Positions 18,399 to 27,158 of a DNA stretch of 64,000 nt are shown here, piece after piece. Below the pieces are notes generated by a model, which worked only from the letters and a program-made list of their open reading frames with translations, searched no databases and was not told where the DNA came from. The stretch is taken from positions 767,039 through 831,038 of the forward strand of contig CP007051.1 in the NCBI GenBank assembly GCA_000517565.1, given 5' to 3'. The first letter of the stretch is position 1; the number at the start of each line of letters is the position of its first letter. The position numbers and the translations under genes are program-made. The DNA is from Desulfurella acetivorans A63 (GTDB lineage: Bacteria; Campylobacterota_A; Desulfurellia; Desulfurellales; Desulfurellaceae).

Positions 18399-19272
18399 TA
18401 ATAAAATAGTTTTAGCAAGTTTAATTGGTATAATAGGCGTAAGTTTTGCATCTATTTTTATAAAAGAATGTGCAAATGTCCCAAGTATTGTTTTATCAAT
18501 GTACAGACTTGATATTGCAGCTTTTATATTGCTTTTAATGAATTTTATAAACAAGAACAAATTATTTCCTTTATCCAGAAAAGAACTTTTATTGGGTTTT
18601 GCAAGCGGTGTTTTTTTGGCTTTGCATTTTTATTTTTGGATTGCTTCATTGAAATATACATCTATTGCAAGTTCTGTTGTGCTTGTTAGTACAAACCCAT
18701 TTTTTGTTGTAGTATTGTCTTTAATTCTAATGAAAGAAAAAATTTCGCCAAAGGTAGTAATTGCATTAATCGCATCTTTTGTTGGTACAGTTATTATAAC
18801 AGCAAGCGATGGCAATCTTTTAAGTGAAAAAATTGACAAAACAGCTTTATTTGGAGATATTTTAGCAATTATTGGTGCTTTTAGCGTAAGTTTTTACTTT
18901 ATTATTGGCTCCAAACTAAGAAAAAATATGGATACAAATAGATACGTTACTTTAGTATATACTTTTGCAGCAATTTTTATAACTATATTGGCTATATTTG
19001 CAAATGAGGATATCATACATTACTCAAGCAGAGATTTTTCTTTTATTTTTTTACTTGCTATTGTGCCGCAGCTTATTGGACATACGGCTTTTAACTGGGC
19101 TTTGAAGTATTTAAAAGCCACTGCTGTAGCAATTACAACTTTAGGTGAAATTATTGGCTCTACGATGCTAGCTTATATTTTTTTTCAACAAACAATTAAT
19201 TTGTGGCAATTTATTGGCATATTATTTATTATGAGTGCTATAGTTATATCATTTAGGTATGGAAAAGTTTAA
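18385..19272 (+). CDS. EamA/DMT transporter with no canonical start codon upstream of its first helix
   Basis: The first ATG in frame is 18499 (257 residues), but the frame is open back to a TAG at 18370. The extra codons encode a convincing first transmembrane helix (NKIVLASLIGIIGVSFASIF) and the RLxxA block expected for EamA proteins. No ATG, GTG or TTG lies in that stretch. ATA 18385, six bases after AAGGA and overlapping the hypD stop by 14 bp, is the best-placed candidate and would give 295 residues, normal for the family. Two EamA repeats are present, with ten helices in total. Transcribed after hypD, it may carry the substrate or product of that enzyme; this is inference. The stop at 19272 is firm and the start is not. 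Confidence 0.75.
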   Translation: MVLNNNKIVLASLIGIIGVSFASIFIKECANVPSIVLSMYRLDIAAFILLLMNFINKNKLFPLSRKELLLGFASGVFLALHFYFWIASLKYTSIASSVVLVSTNPFFVVVLSLILMKEKISPKVVIALIASFVGTVIITASDGNLLSEKIDKTALFGDILAIIGAFSVSFYFIIGSKLRKNMDTNRYVTLVYTFAAIFITILAIFANEDIIHYSSRDFSFIFLLAIVPQLIGHTAFNWALKYLKATAVAITTLGEIIGSTMLAYIFFQQTINLWQFIGILFIMSAIVISFRYGKV

Positions 19273-19309
19273 TTTGTTTTTTTCAAAAAAATACTTATAA
19301 TTATTTAAC

Positions 19310-19846
19310 ATGAAGCATTATTACGCTTTAACCGTTATTGGTAAAGATAAACCAGGTATTGTAAGCAGTGTGGCAAAGGTTTTATACGAGTGGGATTTTA
19401 ATATAGAGGATTCTTCGTCAACGCTTTTGAGGGATCAGTTTTCTATGATACTCATTGTGTCAACAGAAAAAGAAGTGGGTTTAATTGACCTTAAAAAAGC
19501 TTTTGCAAAAGCAAGAAAAGACTTACAACTCAGTATATCAGTTAGAAAGATTGAAGTTTTAGATGAACAAAAGCCACAAACCAAACATTATATGATATCA
19601 ATATACGGCAGCGATAAAAAAGGTATTGTTTATAAAACCACAAAGGCTTTAAGTGATTTAGATATAAATATTGTTGATTTAAAAACAAGGGTTTCTGGAG
19701 CAAAAAAAGATATATACATAATGATCTTGGAAGTTGAAGTGCCACCAAAAGTAAATATAGGCAAAATAAACGAGATTTTAGATGACATTGTAAAAGAAAT
19801 GGGTGTTGACTTTTCAATCAGACCTGTTGAGTCTTACAATATATGA
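19310..19846 (+). CDS. Tandem ACT-domain protein (GcvR-like)
   Basis: 178 residues made of two ACT domains, about 3-85 (YYALTVIGKDKPGIVSSVAKVLYEWDFNIEDSS) and 93-170 (YMISIYGSDKKGIVYKTTKALSDLDINI). Double-ACT proteins of this size include GcvR, which regulates glycine cleavage genes in E. coli. ACT domains bind amino acids, and glycine or serine is plausible but not shown. The stop TGA is followed directly by the def ATG, so the two are likely cotranscribed. Confidence 0.83.
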   Translation: MKHYYALTVIGKDKPGIVSSVAKVLYEWDFNIEDSSSTLLRDQFSMILIVSTEKEVGLIDLKKAFAKARKDLQLSISVRKIEVLDEQKPQTKHYMISIYGSDKKGIVYKTTKALSDLDINIVDLKTRVSGAKKDIYIMILEVEVPPKVNIGKINEILDDIVKEMGVDFSIRPVESYNI

Positions 19847-20329
19847 ATGATAGAAATCGTAAAGTTTCCAGATAAACTTTTAAAAAAACAATCGCTTTGT
19901 GTAGATACAATTAATAGTGAAGTGCTTTCTATTATAGATAAGCTCACATTTGTCCTTGATTTTTACAATCATTGTGTTGGCATTGCTGCTGTTCAGATTG
20001 GTCATCTAAAAAGAATTATTGCTATTGATGTATCAAAGACAAAAAATAAAAACCATGGTAGACTTATTATGATAAATCCTGTTGTTATAGAAAAAAGCAC
20101 AGATGAAATAGTTACAAAAGAAGGTTGTCTTAGCGTGCCAGATTATTTGGGATATGTTGCAAGGCCAAAGAAAATAACTGTGGAATATGTAGATTTAAAC
20201 GGAAAAAGACAGGTTTTGGAAGCAAAAAGGTTTGAAGCAGTTGTTATTCAACATGAGGTAGATCATTTAGATGGTATATTGTTTTTAGATAAAATTGTAT
20301 CTTCAAACCAATTAATCAAGAGGTTGTAA
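19847..20329 (+). CDS. def: Peptide deformylase
   Basis: Removes the formyl group from nascent proteins. 160 residues carry the three family motifs: GIAAVQIG near residue 44 (usual GLAAPQIG; the proline is replaced by valine), EGCLSVP near 91 with the metal-binding Cys, and QHEVDHLDG near 133 with two metal-binding His and catalytic Glu. It begins directly after the ACT gene, and uvrB starts one base after its stop. Confidence 0.95.
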   Translation: MIEIVKFPDKLLKKQSLCVDTINSEVLSIIDKLTFVLDFYNHCVGIAAVQIGHLKRIIAIDVSKTKNKNHGRLIMINPVVIEKSTDEIVTKEGCLSVPDYLGYVARPKKITVEYVDLNGKRQVLEAKRFEAVVIQHEVDHLDGILFLDKIVSSNQLIKRL

Positions 20330-20330
20330 A

Positions 20331-22307
20331 ATGATATATAAGCTTCACTCAGACTATAAACCCACAGGCGATCAGCCACATGCAATAAAAAATTTAAGCG
20401 AAAATATAAAAAAAGGCATTAAATTTCAAACATTAATTGGTGTAACGGGAAGTGGTAAAACTTTTACGATAGCAAATGTGATTAAAAATATTGATAAACC
20501 TGTACTTGTTATTTCACACAATAAAACTCTTGCAAGTCAGCTTTATACAGAATTTGCAAATTTTTTTCCAGAAAATGCAGTTGAATACTTTATCAGCTAT
20601 TACGATTATTATCAGCCAGAAGCATATGTACCAAGAACAGACACATATATAGCCAAAGACTCATCCATAAACGACGAAATAGATAGACTAAGGCAAAAAG
20701 CTACAATGAGTTTACTTACAAGAAAAGATGTTATTGTTGTTGCAAGTGTTTCTTGTATTTACGGTATAGGCGAAAAAGAAGACTATGAAGGTATGTCTTT
20801 TAAAATTAATGTAGGAGATAAACTAAACATAAGAAAATTTTTGGAAATTTTAGTTGAACTTTTGTATAAAAGAAACGATATTGATTTTGAAAGGGGTAAT
20901 TTTCGCGTAAGAGGAGATATTGTTGATGTTTACTTGTCATACTTTAAAAATATGGCGCTGAGAGTTGAGTTTTTTGACGATACAATTGAAAAAATATCAA
21001 TTTTTGACCCACTTACAGCCAGGTTAATTGAAAAAAAAGATTCTGCTGTAATTTTTCCAGCTAGCCATTATGTATCAACAAAGCAAAAAAGAGATATAGC
21101 CATTCACAGAATCAGGGAAGAGCTAAGAGAGCGTATTCAATACTTTAAATCTCAAAATAAACTTTTGGAAGCTCAGCGTATAGAAGAAAGGGTTAATTTT
21201 GATCTTGAAATGATTGAACAAACAGGTACATGCAGTGGTATTGAAAATTACTCTATCCATTTTTCAAATAGACTACCAGGTGAGCCTCCTATATCATTAA
21301 TTGATTATTTTAATAAAAACTTTTTACTCATAATAGATGAGTCTCATGTTACAATACCTCAGATAAAAGGTATGTATGAAGGCGATTATTCTAGAAAAAA
21401 AACACTTGTTGATTATGGTTTTAGACTTCCTAGTGCATTAGATAATAGACCGCTTAAGTTTGATGAATTTATGCAAAAGATAGACCAGGTAATATTTGTT
21501 TCTGCTACGCCTTCTGATTTTGAACTTGAGCTTTCAAGGCCGTACATTATAGAGCAAATTATACGCCCAACTGGTCTTATGGATCCAGAAATTATTGTAA
21601 AGCCAATGGATAATGCCATAGACGATTTATTTTCTGAAATTAAAAATAGTACAAAAGCAGGCTACAAAGTGCTAGTTACCACACTTACAAAAAAAATGGC
21701 AGAAGATGTTAGTGAATATTACAATAATTTAGGTCTTAGGGTAAAATATATGCATTCAGAAATCGATGCCATAGAGCGCGCTAAAATTATATGGGATTTA
21801 AGAAACAATAAATTTGATTGTTTGGTAGGTGTTAACTTGCTAAGGGAAGGCCTTGATATACCAGAAGTAAATTTAGTGGCAATATTAGATGCAGATAAAG
21901 AAGGTTTTTTAAGAAGCAAAACAAGTCTTATACAAACAGCAGGAAGAGCAGCCAGAAACGCTACATCCAAAGTAATTTTTTATGCTAATAATATTACAAA
22001 ATCTATGCAAGAAGCTATAAATGAAACATTAAGAAGAAGAAAGATTCAAGAAGACTATAATATTAAAAATAATATAACCCCAACCACAATAATAAAAAAT
22101 AAAAATAGCAAAGTTTTAGAGATGTGTGATTTAGATTATTTAGAAAATCCTCAAATTGACAATGTAAAAAAGAAAGATATACCAAAAATTATCAGCAAAC
22201 TTTATAGACAGATGAAAGAAGCATCCCAGAAAATGGAATTCGAAAAGGCAATTGAGTATAGAAACGAGATTGAAAGATTAAAGAAACTTGACATGGAGTT
22301 GGTTTAG
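20331..22307 (+). CDS. uvrB: Excinuclease ABC subunit B
   Basis: 658-residue nucleotide-excision-repair helicase that verifies damage handed over by UvrA and recruits UvrC. Walker A is GVTGSGKTF near residue 38. The beta-hairpin YYDYYQPEAYVP is near 90-101. Helicase motifs follow: IIDESH for Walker B, FVSATP, and GVNLLREGLDIPEV with QTAGRAARN. A C-terminal UVR motif (MKEASQKMEFEKAIEYRNEI) ends the protein. Length is typical. One base separates it from def. Confidence 0.98.
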   Translation: MIYKLHSDYKPTGDQPHAIKNLSENIKKGIKFQTLIGVTGSGKTFTIANVIKNIDKPVLVISHNKTLASQLYTEFANFFPENAVEYFISYYDYYQPEAYVPRTDTYIAKDSSINDEIDRLRQKATMSLLTRKDVIVVASVSCIYGIGEKEDYEGMSFKINVGDKLNIRKFLEILVELLYKRNDIDFERGNFRVRGDIVDVYLSYFKNMALRVEFFDDTIEKISIFDPLTARLIEKKDSAVIFPASHYVSTKQKRDIAIHRIREELRERIQYFKSQNKLLEAQRIEERVNFDLEMIEQTGTCSGIENYSIHFSNRLPGEPPISLIDYFNKNFLLIIDESHVTIPQIKGMYEGDYSRKKTLVDYGFRLPSALDNRPLKFDEFMQKIDQVIFVSATPSDFELELSRPYIIEQIIRPTGLMDPEIIVKPMDNAIDDLFSEIKNSTKAGYKVLVTTLTKKMAEDVSEYYNNLGLRVKYMHSEIDAIERAKIIWDLRNNKFDCLVGVNLLREGLDIPEVNLVAILDADKEGFLRSKTSLIQTAGRAARNATSKVIFYANNITKSMQEAINETLRRRKIQEDYNIKNNITPTTIIKNKNSKVLEMCDLDYLENPQIDNVKKKDIPKIISKLYRQMKEASQKMEFEKAIEYRNEIERLKKLDMELV

Positions 22308-22332
22308 GATACAATTAAAATCAGGAGGTATT

Positions 22333-23055
22333 ATGCTTAGATTAGAAAATATCAAATATTCTCGCAATTCGAAAGAAATAATAAAAGGTGTTACTATAAA
22401 TTTTGAAGATAATAAGATTACATCTATTATAGGAAGCAACGGTGTAGGAAAATCTACACTTGCCTATATTATCATGGGTTTATCAGATTATAAGCCAAAT
22501 GATGGCAAAATTTATTTAGATGATAAAGATATAACAGATTTCAGTATTACTGAGCGAGCCAGGTTGGGTATAAGTTTGCTGTGGCAGGAACCTGCCAGAT
22601 TTGAAGGTTTAACTGTAAAAGATTATTTGAGCCTGGGTGGAAAAATAAAACTTGATGTTATAAAAGATGCATTAAACCTTGTAAGGTTGAATCCAGATGT
22701 TTATCTGAGTCGTTATGTAGATAAAAAGCTATCTGGGGGCGAGAGAAAACGGGTTGAAATTGCAAGCTGTATTTTGTTAAAACCAAAGTTTTTAATTATG
22801 GACGAACCAGATTCTGGTATAGATTTAATGAGCCTTGATATGATAGTTGATATTATGAAGTATTTGAAAGATAATGGCACAGGTGTTATAGTTATAACTC
22901 ACAGAGAAGAGATTGCAACTCACAGTGATTATTCTTATCTAATTTGTGATGGCAAAGTTCTAAAAAGTGGTGTATGTAGCGATATTATTGATTATTATAG
23001 AAGTACATGTGATCTATGTGATAATGTCAATGCACCAAAGGAGAACCTAATATGA
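22333..23055 (+). CDS. sufC: Fe-S cluster assembly ATPase SufC
   Basis: 240-residue ABC ATPase. Walker A GSNGVGKST near residue 36, signature KLSGGERKR near 138, Walker B FLIMDEPDSGID near 160, and VITHRE near 195. The DEPDSGID form and LLWQEPARFEGLTV segment point to SufC rather than a transporter ATPase. The start is ATG 22333 after TCAGGAGG; an in-frame ATG at 22288 lies inside uvrB and before that site. The stop overlaps the sufB start (ATGA). No sufA, sufS, sufU or sufE is adjacent, so this is a minimal SufBC pair. Confidence 0.92.
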   Translation: MLRLENIKYSRNSKEIIKGVTINFEDNKITSIIGSNGVGKSTLAYIIMGLSDYKPNDGKIYLDDKDITDFSITERARLGISLLWQEPARFEGLTVKDYLSLGGKIKLDVIKDALNLVRLNPDVYLSRYVDKKLSGGERKRVEIASCILLKPKFLIMDEPDSGIDLMSLDMIVDIMKYLKDNGTGVIVITHREEIATHSDYSYLICDGKVLKSGVCSDIIDYYRSTCDLCDNVNAPKENLI

Positions 23056-24014
23056 TTGATATAGTAAAAGCGTATGAAGATGAATTTAATAAGCTAGTTG
23101 AGTTATATGAGAAAAACACAAACGATAATTCTTTAAAAAACAAAGGTGTAGCATCTATAATTGTTAGCGGAAATAAAGTCGTAGGCTTAAATACGCTTAA
23201 AGGAATAGATGTAAAATCTAAAACGCGTGGTGATGGTGTTGTAATAATTGATGTAGATATTCAGGATAATACAGTTATTCCAATACCAGTTCATCTATGC
23301 ACAGGTTTTCTTGAAAAAAAGGGAGAACAATTGTTGCAGTTTAATTATAATATTGGAGCCAATGTTAAAGTCAGGTTTAAATCACACTGTATTTTAACTA
23401 AAATCGAAAAATTACACCATAAAATGATATCGCAAATGTATATTGGCAAAAACTCATTTGTTACATACGAAGATGAGCATTTTCATGATGAAAATGGAGG
23501 AATATTTGTAGAGACTATAACATATGCAAAGCTGGATAAAAATGCATTTTTTCAAAGCAAATTTTATGCTACAAAAACCCGTATTGGCAGGATTAACGTG
23601 GTTATGGATTTCGACTTGGATGATTATGCCAAAGCTGATTTAGAAAGCAAAATTTATGGCAAAAAAGATGATAAAATAGATATCCAGGAGATTTTAAGAT
23701 TAAATGGACAGTACTCATCAGGTATTGCAAAATCATCCATATTTGCAACGGATTCTACTGAAGCAAATGTAATAAATGAAGCCTACGGCAACGGTGCTTA
23801 TTCTAAAGGCCACATTGAATGCAATGAGGTTGTAAAAGGCTCTAATGTTCTTGTATCAACAGTGCCTATTTTAAAAGTGGTAAATGAAAAATCTGAATTG
23901 ACGCACGAAGCAAGTGTTGGACGCATAAGGCAAGACCAGCTTGATATTTTGATGTCAAAAGGATTAGATGAGGAAGAAGCAGTTAATATAATTGTAAACG
24001 GTTTGATTAGCTAA
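23052..24014 (+). CDS. sufB: Short SufB/SufD-family scaffold protein
   Basis: 320 residues, shorter than the 420-495 usual for proteobacterial SufD and SufB. The C-terminal half has the SufBD core beta-helix pattern (IFATDSTEANVINEAYGNGAYSKGHIECNEVV), and the end matches SufB closely: HEASVGRI, QLDILMSKGLDEEEAVNIIV. The N-terminal region is shortened as in archaeal and anaerobe SufB-like proteins. With SufC it would build Fe-S clusters, and one protein may fill both B and D roles. It overlaps sufC and touches the next gene as TAATG. Confidence 0.88.
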   Translation: MIDIVKAYEDEFNKLVELYEKNTNDNSLKNKGVASIIVSGNKVVGLNTLKGIDVKSKTRGDGVVIIDVDIQDNTVIPIPVHLCTGFLEKKGEQLLQFNYNIGANVKVRFKSHCILTKIEKLHHKMISQMYIGKNSFVTYEDEHFHDENGGIFVETITYAKLDKNAFFQSKFYATKTRIGRINVVMDFDLDDYAKADLESKIYGKKDDKIDIQEILRLNGQYSSGIAKSSIFATDSTEANVINEAYGNGAYSKGHIECNEVVKGSNVLVSTVPILKVVNEKSELTHEASVGRIRQDQLDILMSKGLDEEEAVNIIVNGLIS

Positions 24015-25219
24015 TGATTTCTATTCTTTTGATTAGCATTATTGCACTTACTTTACTTGAAGCTATATTTGATGGAGCTGAGATCGGAATTTTATCTTTA
24101 AACCCAGAACATATAGATTCGAAATCAAAAATTTCTTCTATAATATTAAATTACACAAAAAATCCACAAAAATTATTATCTGCGGCATTGGTAGGTACAA
24201 ATGTTGCTTTAGTACTATCTTCTTACATTGGAGCTTATTTAAGTGAAAAAATTTTTAATAATTCATTTATTGCTATAATTTTTTTATGGCCTGTAGCGGT
24301 TATTTTTGGTCAGATTTTACCTAAGATACTATACCGTAATTACCCGATTTTTTTAACAAGAAAAACTATTCTTGTAGTGTATATTTTTAATTTAATATTT
24401 TATCCCATCATTACTTTGATGTTTTATTTATCCAATGTTTTGCAAAAAAGTTTTTCTGATAAATCAAAGCAAAGTACACCCACACGTGATGAAATTAAAA
24501 TGATTGTAAAAAGTAAGTATTTTAAACGCAACATTTCCGATTTAGAAGCCCAAATGATTAATCAGATTGTGGCATTTAAAGAAAAAAAAGCTCAAGAAAT
24601 AATGATTCCTTTAAAAAAAGTTTTCATGCTTGAAGAAAATCAAACTATTAGTGATTTGGCTTTAGCTAACAAAGATAATGACTATACGCGAATACCAATA
24701 TTTAGAGAAAGAGTTGATAATATTGTTGGTATTGTAAATGTGTATGATTTAGTTGATGCAAAACTAGATGAGCCACTAAAGAAATATGCACAAGAGCCAG
24801 TATATTTTCCCGAGCATACATTAGTTGAAAACATATTTTTAAAAATGAAGAAAGATGGCTTGAGAATGGTAGTTATAGTTGATGAGTATGGTAGTTGTAG
24901 TGGTATTATAACCATTGAAGATTGTCTAGAAGAAATTTTTGGAGAAATTGAAGATGAATACGATATAGCAGAACACAAGATTATAAATACAAAAGGTGGA
25001 TTTTTAGTTGATGCAGACATTGAAATTGAAAAAATAAATGAAATTTTGCCTATAAATATTGAAAAGATACCCGAATATGAAACATTAGGTGGTTTTTTGC
25101 TTTATAAATTTGGCTACATTCCTCAGAAAGGTGAAAAAATTATTCATAATAACTTTGTTTTTGAAGTTAAATCTCGAGATAATAAGAATATTAAAAAGGT
25201 GCTTATAAGAAATGCTTAA
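24014..25219 (+). CDS. CNNM/HlyC-CorC family membrane protein with CBS domains
   Basis: 401 residues. Residues 1-170 form a DUF21/CNNM membrane domain with about four hydrophobic segments. Two CBS domains follow (about 185-310; EIMIPLKKVFML, DNDYTRIPIFRERVDNIVGIV, VVIVDEYGSCSGIITIEDCLEEIFGEI). A CorC/HlyC C-terminal domain ends it (330-401; GGFLLYKFGYIPQKGEKI). Relatives are implicated in magnesium and cobalt efflux. The start overlaps the sufB stop by one base, and the end overlaps the following small gene by eight bases. Confidence 0.9.
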   Translation: MISILLISIIALTLLEAIFDGAEIGILSLNPEHIDSKSKISSIILNYTKNPQKLLSAALVGTNVALVLSSYIGAYLSEKIFNNSFIAIIFLWPVAVIFGQILPKILYRNYPIFLTRKTILVVYIFNLIFYPIITLMFYLSNVLQKSFSDKSKQSTPTRDEIKMIVKSKYFKRNISDLEAQMINQIVAFKEKKAQEIMIPLKKVFMLEENQTISDLALANKDNDYTRIPIFRERVDNIVGIVNVYDLVDAKLDEPLKKYAQEPVYFPEHTLVENIFLKMKKDGLRMVVIVDEYGSCSGIITIEDCLEEIFGEIEDEYDIAEHKIINTKGGFLVDADIEIEKINEILPINIEKIPEYETLGGFLLYKFGYIPQKGEKIIHNNFVFEVKSRDNKNIKKVLIRNA

Positions 25220-25436
25220 GTTATTTTTGCTTATTTTATTTGGTATTTATATTTACTATGTTATAAGAAAAAAAAGAAAAATAAAGCAAAATACAGCTGG
25301 TTCACAACTGGATGAACTGGTAAAATGTGAGAATTGTGGCATATACTTTTCAAAAAAGAAAGCAATTCGTTACAAAAATTTGTTTTTTTGCTCTAAAAAG
25401 TGTAAAAAACAGTATGAAGATAAGGTAGGGAGGTAA
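25212..25436 (+). CDS. Small membrane-anchored zinc-finger protein (PP0621-like)
   Basis: 74 residues. One N-terminal transmembrane segment (LFLLILFGIYIYYVI) is followed by a basic linker and a TRASH/MYND-like finger with cysteines in CENCGIYF and FFCSKKC. The size and order match the PP0621 family of unknown function. It overlaps the CNNM/CorC gene by eight bases and lies three bases before the transaldolase gene. Confidence 0.75.
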   Translation: MLKLFLLILFGIYIYYVIRKKRKIKQNTAGSQLDELVKCENCGIYFSKKKAIRYKNLFFCSKKCKKQYEDKVGR

Positions 25437-25439
25437 AAA

Positions 25440-26087
25440 ATGAAATTTTTTTTAGACACAGCAAATTTAGACAAAATTGTTTATTTTACAAGTTTGGGTT
25501 TAGTAGACGGTGTTACCACAAACCCATCTTTGATTGCAAAAGAAGGTAAAGAATTTTTACCAACAATTAAAGAAATTTTAAAAATTGTAAATGGTCCGGT
25601 TAGTGTGGAAGCCATAGGTTCCAGCTCTATTGAAATGATTAAAGAAGCAAGAGAGTTTTCTAAGTTAGCTAAAAATGTAGTTGTCAAAATACCATTTACA
25701 AAAGAAGGTATCAAAGCAACACAAATTTTAAGCAAAGAAAACATTAAAGTTAATATGACTTTGATTTTTAGTGCATCTCAAGCGTTAATTGCTGCCAAAT
25801 CTGGTGCAAGCTATGTAAGTCCGTTTATCGGAAGACTTGATGATATCTCTTTTGAAGGCATTGAGTTAATTGAGCAAATAAAAACTATTTTTGATAATTA
25901 CAATTTTAAAACTGAAATCATAGTTGCAAGCGTGCGAAGTCCCAAACATGTAGTTGAAGCAGCTGAAATTGGAGCAGATATTGCAACCATCCCACCAGAA
26001 GTTCTTGAATTAATGTTTGGACATCCTTTGACAGATGTTGGTATAAAAAAATTTATGAAGGATTGGGCAAATGCCTTTAGCACCTAA
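25440..26087 (+). CDS. tal: Transaldolase (short TalC/Fsa type)
   Basis: 215 residues, a short single-domain transaldolase opening [13 protein letters not shown]. The Schiff-base lysine is in [10 protein letters not shown] near residue 83. Later blocks are [31 protein letters not shown] and [25 protein letters not shown]. It transfers dihydroxyacetone units between sugar phosphates in the pentose phosphate pathway; some relatives act as fructose-6-phosphate aldolase. The ribosome binding site is GGGAGG. It overlaps rdgB by 17 bp. Confidence 0.94.
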   Translation: MKFFLDTANLDKIVYFTSLGLVDGVTTNPSLIAKEGKEFLPTIKEILKIVNGPVSVEAIGSSSIEMIKEAREFSKLAKNVVVKIPFTKEGIKATQILSKENIKVNMTLIFSASQALIAAKSGASYVSPFIGRLDDISFEGIELIEQIKTIFDNYNFKTEIIVASVRSPKHVVEAAEIGADIATIPPEVLELMFGHPLTDVGIKKFMKDWANAFST

Positions 26088-26646
26088 AATAATCGTTGCA
26101 ACATCAAATGAACATAAATTAAAGGAAATAAAAGAAATTTTTAACGATTTTAATGTTGTTGGAATGTCAAAAGATTATATAGCTCCAGAAGAAACAGGAC
26201 ACACATTTTGTGAAAATGCTTTAATAAAAGCAAAAAGTATTGAACATTTAGGTGAGATTGTGTTAGCTGATGATTCTGGTATTGAGGTGCAGGCATTATT
26301 GGGTTTGCCTGGCATATTTTCTGCACGCTACTCTGGTGGAAATGATTATCAAAACAATCAAAAACTTCTTGAAGAGCTAAAACATCATGCAAACAGGAAA
26401 GCACGCTTTGTTTGCTGTATGGTAGCAATTGTTAATAAAAAAACAATTAGTGCAGAAGGTATACTTGAAGGTACTATTGCATTCGAACCAAAAGGCGAAA
26501 ATGGTTTTGGCTACGATCCAATTTTTATACCATCTGGATTTAATCAAACATTAGCAGAACTAGGAAGCGATATTAAAAATAAGATTTCTCATAGAAAAAA
26601 AGCGCTTGAACAAATAAGAAAAAAGATTATGGAAATTTTAAAATGA
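26071..26646 (+). CDS. rdgB: Non-canonical purine NTP pyrophosphatase (RdgB/HAM1)
   Basis: 191 residues. Hydrolyses dITP, XTP and similar deaminated nucleotides. Diagnostic stretches: [12 protein letters not shown] near residue 9, [15 protein letters not shown] near 44, [25 protein letters not shown] near 66-90, NGFGYDPIF near 148 and SHRKKAL near 175. It lies inside a chain of overlapping genes and overlaps both neighbours. Confidence 0.95.
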   Translation: MPLAPKIIVATSNEHKLKEIKEIFNDFNVVGMSKDYIAPEETGHTFCENALIKAKSIEHLGEIVLADDSGIEVQALLGLPGIFSARYSGGNDYQNNQKLLEELKHHANRKARFVCCMVAIVNKKTISAEGILEGTIAFEPKGENGFGYDPIFIPSGFNQTLAELGSDIKNKISHRKKALEQIRKKIMEILK

Positions 26647-27158
26647 AAAAGGTATTAATTTTTGTTATTGGTTTTTTTATTTTAACAAATTTATCATTTG
26701 CAGATAATCCTATTGAAAGTGCAAAAAAAGAAAAAGTACCAATAAACATAACGGCTGATAAATTGATAGCTCAAGAAAATATTGGTTTGTATACATTTAT
26801 TGGCAATGTTGTGGCTAAAAGAAAAGATGCAACGCTTTATGCAGACAAGATGGATGTTTATAAAGACAAAAATACTGGCGATGTGTCAAAGATTGTATGT
26901 ATTGGCAATGTAGTTATAACACAACCAGATAAAATAGCAAAAGCAGACGAAGGAATTTATGAACTTAAAGACCAAAAAGTTACATTAATTGGCAATGCAT
27001 ACGTTAAAAGTGGAAAAAATGTAATAAAATCTAATATGATAGTTTATTATTTAGATAAAAAGTATGCGGTAGCGCAAGGCACAAAAAACGAGCGCGTTGA
27101 TGTAACAATTTACCCAAATGAGAAACAAACTTCAAACCAGACAAAGGAGCAAAGATAA
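26643..27158 (+). CDS. lptA: LptA/OstA-like periplasmic protein
   Basis: 171 residues with a signal peptide (residues 1-20, cut after FA). An OstA-like beta-jellyroll region follows: INITADKLIAQENIGLYTFIGNVVAKRKDATLYADKM and later IVCIGNVVITQPDKIAKADEGIYELKDQKVTLIGNAYVKSG. LptA carries lipopolysaccharide across the periplasm, which indicates an outer membrane with LPS. No lptC or lptB is next to it, so LptA is the best but not the only choice. It overlaps rdgB (ATGA); gltX starts directly after its stop. Confidence 0.8.
   Translation: MKKVLIFVIGFFILTNLSFADNPIESAKKEKVPINITADKLIAQENIGLYTFIGNVVAKRKDATLYADKMDVYKDKNTGDVSKIVCIGNVVITQPDKIAKADEGIYELKDQKVTLIGNAYVKSGKNVIKSNMIVYYLDKKYAVAQGTKNERVDVTIYPNEKQTSNQTKEQR

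Noticed and set aside
12740-19272. Composite transposon bounded by two EamA genes
   Set aside because: The two EamA proteins are clearly different in sequence, and no inverted repeats or transposase genes are seen.
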